Assembly: GCF_001484965.1 (NCBI RefSeq)
Contig: NZ_LLYY01000003.1
Location: 310,001 to 374,000, forward strand
Source of the DNA: Shouchella shacheensis
Lineage (GTDB): Bacteria; Bacillota; Bacilli; Bacillales; Bacillaceae_D
Direction: 5' to 3'
DNA: 64,000 nt
A program made the position numbers and the translations under genes. Each line of letters opens with the position of its first letter. The first letter of the stretch is position 1. Shown here one piece after another: positions 32,688 to 41,304 of this stretch. The notes under the pieces were generated by a model, which was given only the letters and a program-made list of their open reading frames with translations, made no database searches and was not told the DNA's origin.

Positions 32688-33942
32688 TTTTGTTCAACTC
32701 CTCGACAAACGCGCGGTACGTTTTATAGGTTTGTTTTAAACGTTTAAAAAAAGCCTGGTACACGTCTTCTTCATTGGTCTTTGTATAGAGCGACTCAAGC
32801 TCTTTCGTATAACGAGCAGCCTCTACATAGTATTTTCGTGAGCGCTTCTCTGCAAGTCTAACGATAAACTGGTGATAGACAGGTTTAGCGAATTCAGGTT
32901 TATTTTCCGCAAGCTCATAGAGTGATTGCTTTTTTTCTGCGTGAAGGGAAATGGGATTCAATTCAAATGTCAAGAAATAATCGCGCGCCTCTTCATAGCG
33001 CTCATTTTTTGATAAAAGTCGAATGTAGGCCAAGCTAGCGGCTTCATTATGAAGTCGATTCTTCAGACGTGGAAGAATGTAGTGGTGGACCGCTTCCATT
33101 TGCTCTTTGCCCAGATGCCTGACAAACGATTCGTAGCGTCGCATGTTCGGCGCATGAAGCCAACGATCCCAAAGGTCATACTGGACGTCCGTTGACTGTG
33201 TCTGCAAGGCCGCTTCCATTTGGTCGGCATAGCTTTGAAGGGAGCCAAAATGCCCGTTCTGATTTGGGAACAATGTTTTGAGCCATTTCTTCATCGTAGC
33301 GAAACACTCTTTTTTCGCCAGCCATTGCACATGTTCCGTCAGGTCATGTGCGACAAGTGGCGCAGATAGGCCCTTCAACTGTCCCAAGGCTTCACGCTCT
33401 TTGCCATTCATAAGAAAAGAGAGGCTAGCCACAAGTGCTGTTTCTTTTTCTGTGTGCATGGCATGTAAGTACTTTGATAAATAGTGATCGACTTTCTCGG
33501 AAATCTCCGCAGGCATCTCCGTGAGCAAGGCATGGAGCAGACGAGGCCAGGGAGTCCCAGCTTGATCCGCTTCGGAAACGAAGTGGCGCAAGCAGGTGGA
33601 AAGAAGGTTCTGATAGACGTTTGAACTGCTCACTGGATCAGGCTTTATCAAAAGCAGCGCTGCGATTAAAGCGTGAAAAAAATGCTGCAGACGACGCTGC
33701 GAAGCCTGAAGCTGCCCTGTTTCACGCGCGAGTTGATACACCCGTTCTATATAAACCACGTACCCGATCCACTGCTTGTGTTCGGGAAAACGCCCCACCA
33801 CTTCTTTGGCTTCTCCAGCAAGCTGTTCTAAATGAGCGGGGGAGAAATAGCGGGAGGAGACGAGCTTTTTGTATACTGTTAGAACCTCTGCCTCAAGCTG
33901 AAAACGAATTTCATCAAAGACGGCCTGTGGGATTGTACTCAC
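32677..33942 (-). CDS. Hypothetical protein upstream of SNF2 helicase (no SWIM zinc finger)
   Basis: The 421-residue protein is almost entirely helical, with repeats of paired helices and many Tyr/Arg residues (ARDYFLTFELNP, YQAFFKRLKQTYKTY). In B. subtilis and relatives the SNF2 gene ywqA is paired with a SWIM zinc-finger protein (YwqB). The position here is equivalent, but I find no CxCxnCxH motif, so this looks like a partner that has lost the finger or consists only of the helical part. GTG start with TGAGGTG upstream. Function unknown. Confidence 0.65.
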   Translation of the reverse strand: MSTIPQAVFDEIRFQLEAEVLTVYKKLVSSRYFSPAHLEQLAGEAKEVVGRFPEHKQWIGYVVYIERVYQLARETGQLQASQRRLQHFFHALIAALLLIKPDPVSSSNVYQNLLSTCLRHFVSEADQAGTPWPRLLHALLTEMPAEISEKVDHYLSKYLHAMHTEKETALVASLSFLMNGKEREALGQLKGLSAPLVAHDLTEHVQWLAKKECFATMKKWLKTLFPNQNGHFGSLQSYADQMEAALQTQSTDVQYDLWDRWLHAPNMRRYESFVRHLGKEQMEAVHHYILPRLKNRLHNEAASLAYIRLLSKNERYEEARDYFLTFELNPISLHAEKKQSLYELAENKPEFAKPVYHQFIVRLAEKRSRKYYVEAARYTKELESLYTKTNEEDVYQAFFKRLKQTYKTYRAFVEELNKSER

Positions 33943-34017
33943 TCTTTCACCTCATTGTAAAAAACACCGTATCCCCTTATTGTACTCCTTTTGAAGAACA
34001 AAAAAAAGCGCTCCCGC

Positions 34018-34320
34018 CTAGAACCAAGCAGTTGCGCCAGTTAGAAAGAGAACGCTAAGTGTGACCACGACTAAAAGCGGGGCCCCGGCCAAAGCAATGA
34101 TGCATGTAAAGACCGCCGCAGCTAAGCTTACAAAAGGAGACTCATGCACGGTGAAGATCCCTGGAATAATTAAAGCACCAAGCACGGCATAGGGAACATT
34201 TCGCAAAATTCGAGCCAGCGGTCCCGGGATTTTTTCAGCGTCAAAGAAAACAAGAGGCAGCATTCGAGGGAGATACGTCAGAATCGCCATGGCGAAAATA
34301 ATGAGTAGAAACGTATTCAA
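34018..34320 (-). CDS. azlD: AzlD-family branched-chain amino acid export subunit
   Basis: The 100-residue membrane protein has three to four helices and the AzlD signature TYLPRMLPLVFF. AzlC and AzlD together export branched-chain amino acids and analogues such as azaleucine. Its TTG start overlaps the azlC stop codon by 3 bases (TTGA), and GGAGGCGAG within azlC serves as ribosome site, so the two subunits are made in coupled fashion. Confidence 0.9.
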   Translation of the reverse strand: MNTFLLIIFAMAILTYLPRMLPLVFFDAEKIPGPLARILRNVPYAVLGALIIPGIFTVHESPFVSLAAAVFTCIIALAGAPLLVVVTLSVLFLTGATAWF

Positions 34321-35042
34321 GAGTTCATCTCGCCTCCTTGTTCTTGAAATGGCGGCAAATAAGCCACGATCGTCGCACTAATCATCGTTGCGACGATAAT
34401 CGCCCACCCCTCTGCAAGAAACGCTTGAAGAGCGACATTGCAGAGGGCGGCAAGTGTGGCAAGTAGAACCACTTTCAAAGAGGTTCTTGCTGCTGGGAGG
34501 AGCAGCGCGATAAAAAGCGCATACAAAGCAATCGACATGCCCTGCCTGAGCGTCTCGGGAAAAAAGCCGCCAACAACGAAACCAAGAGCAGTGAAAAGGA
34601 CCCAGCTTCCGTACGCCATTGCACCGACCCCAAATACAAAGAGAGTTCGAAGTGGGTATTTTCTCTCTGCACTGACGACGGCAAAGACTTCGTCGGTGAT
34701 CCCAAATGAATAAATTGCCTTGATCCATTTCGGCGCCTCTTCTACTCGTTCGCTTAAGGATGCGCTCAGAAGCAGGTGACGAATATTAAGCACGAATACG
34801 GATAAGATCATTTCAAATGCCCCTGCACCAACCGTCACCATGTTTAGTACCATATACTGAGCAGCACCAGCGTAAACGAATATACTAAGGGACATCGTTT
34901 CCACTACGCTAAGGCCCATCCCTTTTGCTAAAAAGCCAAACGCTAAAGCCACAGGCATGTAACCGAGCGCGATTCCAAGGCCAGCTGTAAGCCCTCTTCT
35001 AAATGAATCCTCTTGCCAAGCACTCGTTGCCTCAACAGACAT
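34317..35042 (-). CDS. azlC: AzlC-family branched-chain amino acid exporter
   Basis: A 241-residue protein with about six helices and the AzlC hallmarks FRRGLTAGLGIALGYMPVALAFG, SIFVYAGAAQYM and NIRHLLLSASLSE. It is the main permease of the AzlCD exporter. It is read divergently from an HTH-cupin regulator 84 bp away, which very probably controls it. ATG start with AGGAAGTC upstream on the minus strand. Confidence 0.92.
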   Translation of the reverse strand: MSVEATSAWQEDSFRRGLTAGLGIALGYMPVALAFGFLAKGMGLSVVETMSLSIFVYAGAAQYMVLNMVTVGAGAFEMILSVFVLNIRHLLLSASLSERVEEAPKWIKAIYSFGITDEVFAVVSAERKYPLRTLFVFGVGAMAYGSWVLFTALGFVVGGFFPETLRQGMSIALYALFIALLLPAARTSLKVVLLATLAALCNVALQAFLAEGWAIIVATMISATIVAYLPPFQEQGGEMNS

Positions 35043-35126
35043 TTTTGACTTCCTTTCATTGCTATTTTATATTATATAATTTAATATTATATGTTATAAC
35101 ATACATGAAAACAAGGGGGAAGTTAC
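35043..35126. promoter_or_regulatory. Divergent azlC / regulator promoter region
   Basis: This 84-bp gap is extremely AT-rich and contains overlapping palindromic ATATTATA/TATAATAT-type motifs (about 35066-35098), including TATAAT at 35075-35080. It is the natural place for the divergent promoters and for the operator of the HTH-cupin protein. Confidence 0.65.
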
Positions 35127-35690
35127 ATGGACAAACGCCAGCTGTCTAAACAAATTGGCCGGCGCTTGCGAGAACTGCGACAAAAGCAGGGGCTGACCCT
35201 GGATCAACTGGCCGCACGGTCGAATGTCAGCAAACCAATGCTGAGCCAGATGGAGCGAGGCGATTCCAATCCATCGGTTTCGACTCTTTGGAAGGTGGCA
35301 AACGGCCTGTCTGTATCGTTTAGTACTTTCTTGGATGAAGGGCAGTCAAAGCCCACCCTCATTAGACGTGAGCAAATCCAACCTGTGGAAGAGCTGGACG
35401 AGGGATACTGCGTATTTCCATATTTTGCAAAAGAGCGCTTTAAATCTTTTGAAATCTATCAAGTGGAGCTCGAATGGGGTTGCTCGTACGTGGCTAGTCC
35501 CCATCTGGAGGGAGTAGAAGAATACATCATGGTCACAGAGGGATGCTTGGAAGTAACGGAGGAACAGGAAACATATAGGTTGGAAAAGGGAGACGCTCTT
35601 CTTTTTCGTGGCGATGTGCGTCACGTCTACACGCAAGTAGGCGAGGGGCAATGTGAGGCGATTATGGTGATTCATTATGGGAAGAGCTAG
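35127..35690 (+). CDS. XRE-family HTH regulator with C-terminal cupin domain
   Basis: The 187-residue protein combines an N-terminal XRE HTH (IGRRLRELRQKQGLTLDQLA, then SNVSKPMLSQMERGDSNPSV) with a C-terminal cupin barrel (EYIMVTEGCLEVTEEQE, YRLEKGDALLF). Such regulators sense small ligands through the cupin. Being divergent from azlCD, it is probably the exporter's regulator, as with similar gene pairs elsewhere. ATG follows AAGGGGGAAG. Confidence 0.9.
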   Translation: MDKRQLSKQIGRRLRELRQKQGLTLDQLAARSNVSKPMLSQMERGDSNPSVSTLWKVANGLSVSFSTFLDEGQSKPTLIRREQIQPVEELDEGYCVFPYFAKERFKSFEIYQVELEWGCSYVASPHLEGVEEYIMVTEGCLEVTEEQETYRLEKGDALLFRGDVRHVYTQVGEGQCEAIMVIHYGKS

Positions 35691-35880
35691 CGGTCATCTC
35701 ACGGAAAGCAGTCTAGAATAATGAGCACTGCGAAGAGAGAGCTTTGACTGACGAGACGGAAAGTCGCAAGAAGCGGCGGAGAAGTCACAAAAAAGGGGGG
35801 GTGTCGACCAGAGAAGCGCTTCTCCCGAAAGATTGTTCTTTGGAAAGAAGGGGTGATCATTCAGCCACACTAGCGGCCCG

Positions 35881-35913
35881 AAAAAAGGCAAGCACTTTTT
35901 CTTACGTGCTTGC
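35881..35913 (-). terminator. Terminator of the minus-strand hypothetical gene 35930-36535
   Basis: GCAAGCAC (35888-35895) pairs with GTGCTTGC (35906-35913); on the minus strand six T residues follow. The 190 bp between 35691 and here show nothing else I recognise. Confidence 0.85.
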
Positions 35914-35929
35914 AGAGTGAAGCCTTGGG

Positions 35930-36535
35930 TTACGGTGTTAACAGCTGTTTTACCTGTTCGCGTCGCGTGACAAGTTTTTTGAGTCGCTGTTTATGGAGGG
36001 AGGTTTTTGTCTTGTCTTCTGCACGGAGCGATTCATGGAGCTCCATGAGGACGTAGTCGATTTCAAGATTCATCATGTTGTAAATCGTTTGCGGGCCAAG
36101 CGTTTTTCCGTCATCTTTGGACTGAATCATTGAGCCGTTTTTGTTCATCACTACTTTTTCACTCCCATCAATTTCAATCATGGATTCAATGTCACCAGCT
36201 TGATACGACGTAATGTAAAGGGGACCCTCACTTGTCCGTTTCACAATGCCCGTTCCCTTCTCATGTTGCAGAAGCTTTTCGAGCGCAGAAGCAAGCGTCT
36301 CATCGTAAATGTAGAGGAGCTTTGCGTGCATCGTCAGGAAATCAGCGTTTCGTTTAAAAGGAAGTTCGTGTACATAATCACCGAGTTCAATGATTAAATA
36401 AATTGTTTTTGAGTCATAGCGCCAATAGAGGGAATAATGCTGACTCATCATACGTTTAATGAACTGATGAAGCGCTGGTTTCGTCATTTTAATTGAAATT
36501 TCTTGAAATTCGACCGTGGAATAAGCATCGCGCAT
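35930..36535 (-). CDS. Conserved-looking hypothetical protein, 201 aa
   Basis: I do not recognise this protein. It is soluble, mixed alpha/beta in its first 140 residues (YSLYWRYDSKTIYLIIELG, LPFKRNADFLTMHAKLL) and ends in a basic coiled segment (TSLHKQRLKKLVTRREQVKQL). AAGGAG lies 10 nt upstream of the ATG and a strong terminator follows, so it is a real single-gene unit. Confidence 0.7.
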   Translation of the reverse strand: MRDAYSTVEFQEISIKMTKPALHQFIKRMMSQHYSLYWRYDSKTIYLIIELGDYVHELPFKRNADFLTMHAKLLYIYDETLASALEKLLQHEKGTGIVKRTSEGPLYITSYQAGDIESMIEIDGSEKVVMNKNGSMIQSKDDGKTLGPQTIYNMMNLEIDYVLMELHESLRAEDKTKTSLHKQRLKKLVTRREQVKQLLTP

Positions 36536-36810
36536 AAACCATACACTCCTTTTTCGACATCCAGCTCTGAACGTTTGAATTTGAAGTTTGCTCTATCCTA
36601 TGTAGAAGGCGCAAAAAAAAGAATGAAAACGCCTAGTTTTGTTAAAAATGGGCATAGTGAAGTCGTCAGGTGCATAGGGGAATCTTTATATTTTTCAAGC
36701 CCTTCCCTCTAGGTGTGGAGCGTCATCCATATACACCCTCATCAAGCGTAGTCCTAAAAAATAGGGGGAGGAACCATGGATGGTCTCATGCACTGCTTAA
36801 GTTTTCAAAG
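36536..36810. other. Non-coding gap between two minus-strand genes
   Basis: No frame with a ribosome site is convincing and no repeat is seen, apart from the terminator hairpin at its right end. The left part should contain the promoter of the hypothetical gene 35930-36535. Confidence 0.5.
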
Positions 36811-36846
36811 AAAAAGGCGCCACTTCCCATTGGATTGTGGCGCTTT
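36811..36846 (-). terminator. Terminator of the GNAT gene
   Basis: AAGGCGCCAC (36814-36823) pairs with GTGGCGCTTT (36837-36846), and on the minus strand TTTTT follows. Confidence 0.85.
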
Positions 36847-36854
36847 CCTTCTAC

Positions 36855-37310
36855 CTAGAATCGAAAACTGTAGCGTTTGGACACGACATCATAGAAACCG
36901 AGTGAATTGTAGAGAGCTTTGGTTGCTTCATTATTCATGCCGGTCTCCAGTTCGATGCCTTTAATTTTTTGTTGCTCCGCCCAGTAGATGATTCGAAGAA
37001 GAAGCTTCTTGGCAATGCCTTGGTTCCGGTAAGACTCATCAACATAGAGCTCGTTTAGCCAAATGTAGTTGCCGCCTTTTTCAAAGCTGAGGGCAACGTT
37101 GAAGAAAGCGAAGGCCACCGCTTCTCCGTCCATCTGAACGACGAAAAAATGGGCGCGTGAGTGGGGCTCCAATGCCTGTTCAATCGTCTGCTCGACTTGC
37201 AGATAAGCTTTGCGTGTGGCAATGGAGTGCAGTTGTCGCTCAAAGAGAGCGGCGAGCTGCCGTTTTAATACATCCGATGCGTCTTGCTGTACTTTAAAAA
37301 TCTCAATCAT
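36855..37310 (-). CDS. GNAT-family N-acetyltransferase
   Basis: A 151-residue single GNAT domain. The acetyl-CoA binding motif A is visible as YVDESYRNQGIAKKLL, and motif B as TGMNNEATKALYNSLGF. It acetylates an amine of unknown identity. The ATG at 37310 has GGTG upstream; a GTG three codons earlier lies in that ribosome site. It is followed by its own terminator. Confidence 0.88.
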   Translation of the reverse strand: MIEIFKVQQDASDVLKRQLAALFERQLHSIATRKAYLQVEQTIEQALEPHSRAHFFVVQMDGEAVAFAFFNVALSFEKGGNYIWLNELYVDESYRNQGIAKKLLLRIIYWAEQQKIKGIELETGMNNEATKALYNSLGFYDVVSKRYSFRF

Positions 37311-37409
37311 CTTATACACCAGTTTGGCTCGCGTCGCGTGGCCTCTGGTTCCCTCCCTTATCAGCTAAAATCATACAGGTGTTTGCTTCGTGCGTGGGTT
37401 GGCGATACT

Positions 37410-38219
37410 TTAGAGACGAAGAGCTTTCTCCAGATAAAGAGCAATCCCGTCCTCTTCGTTGCTAGCAGTGATTGAGTGAGCGGCCTGTAGGACGGGGTCA
37501 ATCGCGTTCGCCATTGCCACTCCTTGGCCAGCATACGTAATCATTTCAATGTCATTGTCCTCATCTCCAAAGGCAATGATATGCTCTCGCGCGATCCCGT
37601 ACTCGCTCGCGAGCTTTTGGAGTCCGAGCGCTTTCGTTACCCGTCTTGGCGCAATCTCAACAATATTAAACTCGCCAGTCCACCAGCGCTGTAAAGTGGT
37701 TTCCGCGTTTTGCAGGTCTAGGGCCTTTTTAAGTCGTTCGGCGCCGTCTTTACGAGGAAGAACAAGTATCGCAGTGGGCGGCGCATCAATAAGATCTAGC
37801 AAGCGACCGGTTCCGCGTGGGGTGTAGCCGCTTGTAAGCATTTCGGCAAAGAAGCCTTCTTGCCGCTCGAGATAGAAGTCATCGCGAACCTCAACCATCA
37901 CGTTCCAGGCATCGATCTCCTCGCACATCGTAAGCAAAGATCTAGCAGTCTTCAAGTCGATGCTTTCGTGAGTCGCTTGATAGGATGGATCAAGAGGGTG
38001 ATGAACCTGCGCCCCGTTAAAATTAATGATGGGCGTTGTGAGATGAAGTTCTTGATAATAACGTTTGCTTGCACGGTATGGTCGTCCTGTGGCAATGGCC
38101 ACGACATGACCTTGCTCCTTTGCTTTCTGAATCGCTTTTTTTGTACGCAGGGAAATCTCTTGATTTTTCGGAAGCAAAGTTCCGTCTAAATCAAGCGCAA
38201 TCAAGTGTCTTGGTAGCAT
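37410..38219 (-). CDS. HAD-superfamily Cof-type phosphatase
   Basis: The 270-residue protein has HAD motif I DLDGTLLP, motif II IATGR, and motifs III/IV with FGDEDNDIEMI near the end; the Cof-type (C2) cap lies between. Such enzymes dephosphorylate sugar phosphates or nucleotides such as FMN precursors. I place the start at ATG 38219, 9 nt after AGAGAGG; the ATG three codons upstream sits on that site. It is divergent from ctaG. Confidence 0.9.
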   Translation of the reverse strand: MLPRHLIALDLDGTLLPKNQEISLRTKKAIQKAKEQGHVVAIATGRPYRASKRYYQELHLTTPIINFNGAQVHHPLDPSYQATHESIDLKTARSLLTMCEEIDAWNVMVEVRDDFYLERQEGFFAEMLTSGYTPRGTGRLLDLIDAPPTAILVLPRKDGAERLKKALDLQNAETTLQRWWTGEFNIVEIAPRRVTKALGLQKLASEYGIAREHIIAFGDEDNDIEMITYAGQGVAMANAIDPVLQAAHSITASNEEDGIALYLEKALRL

Positions 38220-38289
38220 GGGCTCCATCCTCTCTAACAAATGGTAACAAAAATGACGTAAAACAAGGTCCAAAAAAGGGGTTTGAATA

Positions 38290-38298
38290 TGCTATAGT
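38290..38298 (+). promoter_or_regulatory. Extended -10 promoter element of ctaG-sco
   Basis: TGCTATAGT (extended -10 TATAGT at 38293-38298) lies about 60 bp upstream of the ctaG start. The -35 region is not clear. Confidence 0.5.
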
Positions 38299-38355
38299 AA
38301 AATGACTATGCACCATTCATTCCCCCTAGTCCCCAACCTTAAGGAGGTTACGGAT

Positions 38356-39297
38356 ATGGAAACGCTTTTTGATAGTCTTGGATTCCGAGCGTTGTGGACA
38401 CCAGAGCTTCTTGTTCTACTTATAGTGGTTTATATGGCTTACATAGGGATGATTCACAAAGTTGGAAGGCGATTAGGTGTACAAGTCCCGTTGACCATTG
38501 GAAGACTGACTTTATTTGGTCTCGGTCTATTCGCCCTTTATTTAGGGTGGGGAAGTCCTCTATATGTAACAGGGCATGTCATGATGACGATTCACATGCT
38601 GCAAATGATATGTGCCTATTTTGTCGCGATCCCGCTCCTTTTACTCGGCATCCCGAAATGGGCGCTTGAAGCAATGGTGAGCAACTATAAAGGCACAAGG
38701 CTTGCGCGCGCTGTACATGTCCTTTGGAATCCGATTCTAGCATTGCTTCTTTTTAATGGACTGTTCTCATTCTATCATGTTCCGTTTATCTTTGACACGC
38801 TTATGCAAAGTCCTTTCTTGCATAGTGGCTACCAGTGGATCTTGCTCGGGAGCGCGACGCTGATGTGGTGGCATATGCTTGCCCCTTTGCCAAGCGGGTA
38901 TCAATTGCCGGATCTCAGACGAATTTTCTACATTTTTGCAAACGGATTATTAATTACCCCTGCGTGTGCACTGATTATCTTTGCGCCAAACGCGATGTAC
39001 CAAACGTACACGGACCCAGCGTTTTGGTCCCAGGTGATGGCCTACTGTTTGCCGGCAGGCGTTGGTCCGGAAATGATCGCTGCGGCCTTTGGCAGTCCGC
39101 AGTCTCTTTCCTTATTAGATGCTCGGATGGACCAGCAGTTGGCAGGCGTGATGATGAAAATCTTTCAGGAGATTGTCTACGGAATTACGGTCGGCTATGT
39201 CTTTAAGCAGTGGTTGAAGAAAGAGAAGTTTCAGGAAGGGGAGTTATCGATTAGCGATATTCCCGATTCTCTAAATATAGAAGATATGAAGAGGTGA
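38356..39297 (+). CDS. ctaG: Cytochrome c oxidase assembly factor CtaG
   Basis: The 313-residue integral membrane protein has seven helices and the caa3_CtaG features GHVMMTIHMLQM, LLLGIPKWALE, FSFYHVPFIFD and LMWWHMLAPLP with conserved His residues. CtaG is needed to form active caa3 oxidase, with a role in copper-centre assembly. Start at ATG 38356, which follows TTAAGGAGG; the frame is open further upstream but without a ribosome site. The Sco gene starts 7 bp after the stop codon. The ctaCDEF structural genes are not in this window. Confidence 0.93.
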   Translation: METLFDSLGFRALWTPELLVLLIVVYMAYIGMIHKVGRRLGVQVPLTIGRLTLFGLGLFALYLGWGSPLYVTGHVMMTIHMLQMICAYFVAIPLLLLGIPKWALEAMVSNYKGTRLARAVHVLWNPILALLLFNGLFSFYHVPFIFDTLMQSPFLHSGYQWILLGSATLMWWHMLAPLPSGYQLPDLRRIFYIFANGLLITPACALIIFAPNAMYQTYTDPAFWSQVMAYCLPAGVGPEMIAAAFGSPQSLSLLDARMDQQLAGVMMKIFQEIVYGITVGYVFKQWLKKEKFQEGELSISDIPDSLNIEDMKR

Positions 39298-39304
39298 TAA
39301 AAAG

Positions 39305-39904
39305 ATGCGAATGATGAAAGGGGTTCCTGCTTTGCTCCTGCTTGCCTTGCTAGCGGGGTGCGGCTGGTTATATGAAGTCGGGGCTGGCAGCTCAGAGTTT
39401 GATATGAGTGAGGCAGAACTCGAAGTTCCAGAGTTTACGTACACGAACCAATACGAATCTTCGTACGGGAGTGATGATCTAGAGGGTGATTACTGGATTG
39501 CGAATTTTGCCTTCACCAACTGCCCAACGGTTTGTTTAACGATGCAGCCCAACATGCAGCGACTTCAAGCAACGATGGCGGAGGAGGGGGGAGACCTGAA
39601 GTTTGTGACCTTTACCGTAGACCCTGAACGCGATGACCCAGAACAACTGAGGAAATACGGAGAAAATCTTGGAGCCGATTTGAACGGTTGGAACTTCATG
39701 ACTGGGTATGACTTTGAGACCATCACGAACTTTGCATCTGAAGCGTTTAGCGTTCCGGTTCAGCATGTGGAGGGGAGCGAGGATATCACCCATTCCACAC
39801 GGTTATTTCTTGTCAACCCGGACCACGAAATCATCCGCAGCTACGATGGACTTGAGCTGGATCAAGAAGAAATGGTAGAGGATATTTTAGAGGCAGTTGA
39901 ATAA
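39305..39904 (+). CDS. Sco1/SenC copper chaperone lipoprotein
   Basis: Sco proteins deliver copper to the CuA site of cytochrome oxidase. The 199-residue product has a lipoprotein signal (LLALLAGCGW, lipidated Cys19) and a thioredoxin-like fold with the copper ligands CPTVC in FTNCPTVCLTM and the distal His in DITHSTRLFLV. It corresponds to YpmQ/BsSco. The close link with ctaG supports a joint oxidase assembly role. ATG follows GAGGTGATAAAAAG. A bidirectional-looking terminator follows. Confidence 0.93.
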   Translation: MRMMKGVPALLLLALLAGCGWLYEVGAGSSEFDMSEAELEVPEFTYTNQYESSYGSDDLEGDYWIANFAFTNCPTVCLTMQPNMQRLQATMAEEGGDLKFVTFTVDPERDDPEQLRKYGENLGADLNGWNFMTGYDFETITNFASEAFSVPVQHVEGSEDITHSTRLFLVNPDHEIIRSYDGLELDQEEMVEDILEAVE

Positions 39905-39908
39905 CAAA

Positions 39909-39950
39909 GAAAAGGCGGCAAGCGAGAATTTCGCGAGCCGTCTTTTCTTT
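39909..39950 (+). terminator. Terminator of ctaG-sco
   Basis: GAAAAGGCGGC (39909-39919) pairs with GCCGTCTTTTC (39937-39947), with an inner GCGAG/CTCGC-like stem and a T-rich tail. The remaining 200 bp to the arginine promoter hold no recognised feature. Confidence 0.85.
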
Positions 39951-40160
39951 TTACTAAATGTAAGCCAAGCGCAATCACGTCCTCAGCGAAAGCAGAGCTC
40001 CTGCGCTTATCGGTCGGTCCCCTCCTTATGCCCGTTATTCACGTGCGTCCCTTCAGAAAAAGGAGGCAGCCTCACGCTGCACCGAAAGGTTTAGGAGCAG
40101 CAAATAAATCCACACAACAATTGCCGAAAAACACAGGCACCAAAACAACCACTCGAAAAT

Positions 40161-40204
40161 AAAATAAAAATACAGTTGAATTTATTTTTATTCACTCTTA
40201 TAAT
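40161..40204 (+). promoter_or_regulatory. argC promoter with overlapping ArgR/AhrC-type ARG boxes
   Basis: TTGAAT (40176-40181) and TATAAT (40199-40204) are separated by 17 bp. The interval contains TGAATTTATTTTTATTCA (40177-40194), whose complement holds TGAATAAAAAT, the core of the Bacillus ARG box. Just upstream AAATAAAAATACAG (about 40162-40175) gives a second half. The arginine repressor would occlude RNA polymerase when arginine is plentiful. Confidence 0.8.
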
Positions 40205-40251
40205 GAGAGATAAATCAAACGGTCGAGAACGAGAAACGGAGTGGAAGAGTC

Positions 40252-41289
40252 ATGAACATTGGTATTATCGGTGCTACTGGGTATGGCGGGGCAGAGCTTT
40301 TACGACTATTGAACGGCCATCCTGAAATCGACGAGGTTATGCTTTATTCATCATCCAAGGAAGGTCTGCCTATTCATGAAGCCTATCCACAGTTCGCAGA
40401 GTTGTTTGAACAAGAATTACAGCCGCTGGACCTCAAAAAAATAGCCAGCGAAGTGGAGGCTGTGTTTTTGTCGACGCCTCCGGGAGTCTCAGCTGACATT
40501 TCAGCAAGTCTTGTGGACGCAGGAGTGAGCGTGATTGATTTATCTGGAGACTTGCGGCTCGAGGATCTAGCAATCTATGAAGCTTGGTACAAACGCCCAG
40601 CTGCGAGCCAGGAGCTTATCCGACAAGCGGTGTACGGACTCAGTGAGTGGAACCGGGAAACGATCAAAAGCGCGAGCGTGGTGGCCAATCCCGGCTGCTA
40701 TCCGACAGCGGTTCTCTTAGGGCTTGCGCCGCTCGTGCAGGCAGACGACATTGAGGTCTCCTCGCTTGTCATCGATGCAAAATCAGGAACGTCAGGGGCG
40801 GGCAGGAGTCCCTCTGCGATCACTCACTTCAGTGAGATGAACGAGAACTTTAAAATTTATCAAGTACAAACGCATAAACATACACCTGAAATTGAGCAGC
40901 AGCTGCACATATGGAGTGGTGAGCAAGAGGCAGTTTCCTTCCAACCCCATCTTGTTCCAATGGTACGAGGGATTATGGCAACGATGTATGCAAAGGTCAA
41001 ACCAGGAGTGACGGAGGAACGAATTCGCGAGCGCTATGCTCAGGCGTATGGAAACGAGTCGTTTGTCCGCATTCGCAAAGCCGGTAGTACCCCAGCAACA
41101 AAGGACGTCTATGGCAGTAACTTCTGTGACATCGGTATTGCGCTGGATGAGCGCACAGGGCGGGTGACGGTTGCTTCGGTGATTGATAATCTCGTTAAAG
41201 GCGCCGCCGGGCAAGCCATTCAAAATTTGAACATTATGAAGGGCTACGAGGAACAGGCGGGTTTGACGCTTGCTCCGGTGTATCCGTAG
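40252..41289 (+). CDS. argC: N-acetyl-gamma-glutamyl-phosphate reductase
   Basis: ArgC reduces N-acetylglutamyl phosphate to the semialdehyde with NADPH, the third step towards ornithine. The 345-residue protein has the Rossmann start IGIIGATGYGGAELLRLL, the catalytic Cys in VANPGCYPTA, and GTSGAGRSP. It is the first gene of the arginine operon, with GGAGTGGAAGAG before the ATG. Length is standard. Confidence 0.97.
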   Translation: MNIGIIGATGYGGAELLRLLNGHPEIDEVMLYSSSKEGLPIHEAYPQFAELFEQELQPLDLKKIASEVEAVFLSTPPGVSADISASLVDAGVSVIDLSGDLRLEDLAIYEAWYKRPAASQELIRQAVYGLSEWNRETIKSASVVANPGCYPTAVLLGLAPLVQADDIEVSSLVIDAKSGTSGAGRSPSAITHFSEMNENFKIYQVQTHKHTPEIEQQLHIWSGEQEAVSFQPHLVPMVRGIMATMYAKVKPGVTEERIRERYAQAYGNESFVRIRKAGSTPATKDVYGSNFCDIGIALDERTGRVTVASVIDNLVKGAAGQAIQNLNIMKGYEEQAGLTLAPVYP

Positions 41290-41304
41290 GTGGAGGGTGA
41301 AACA

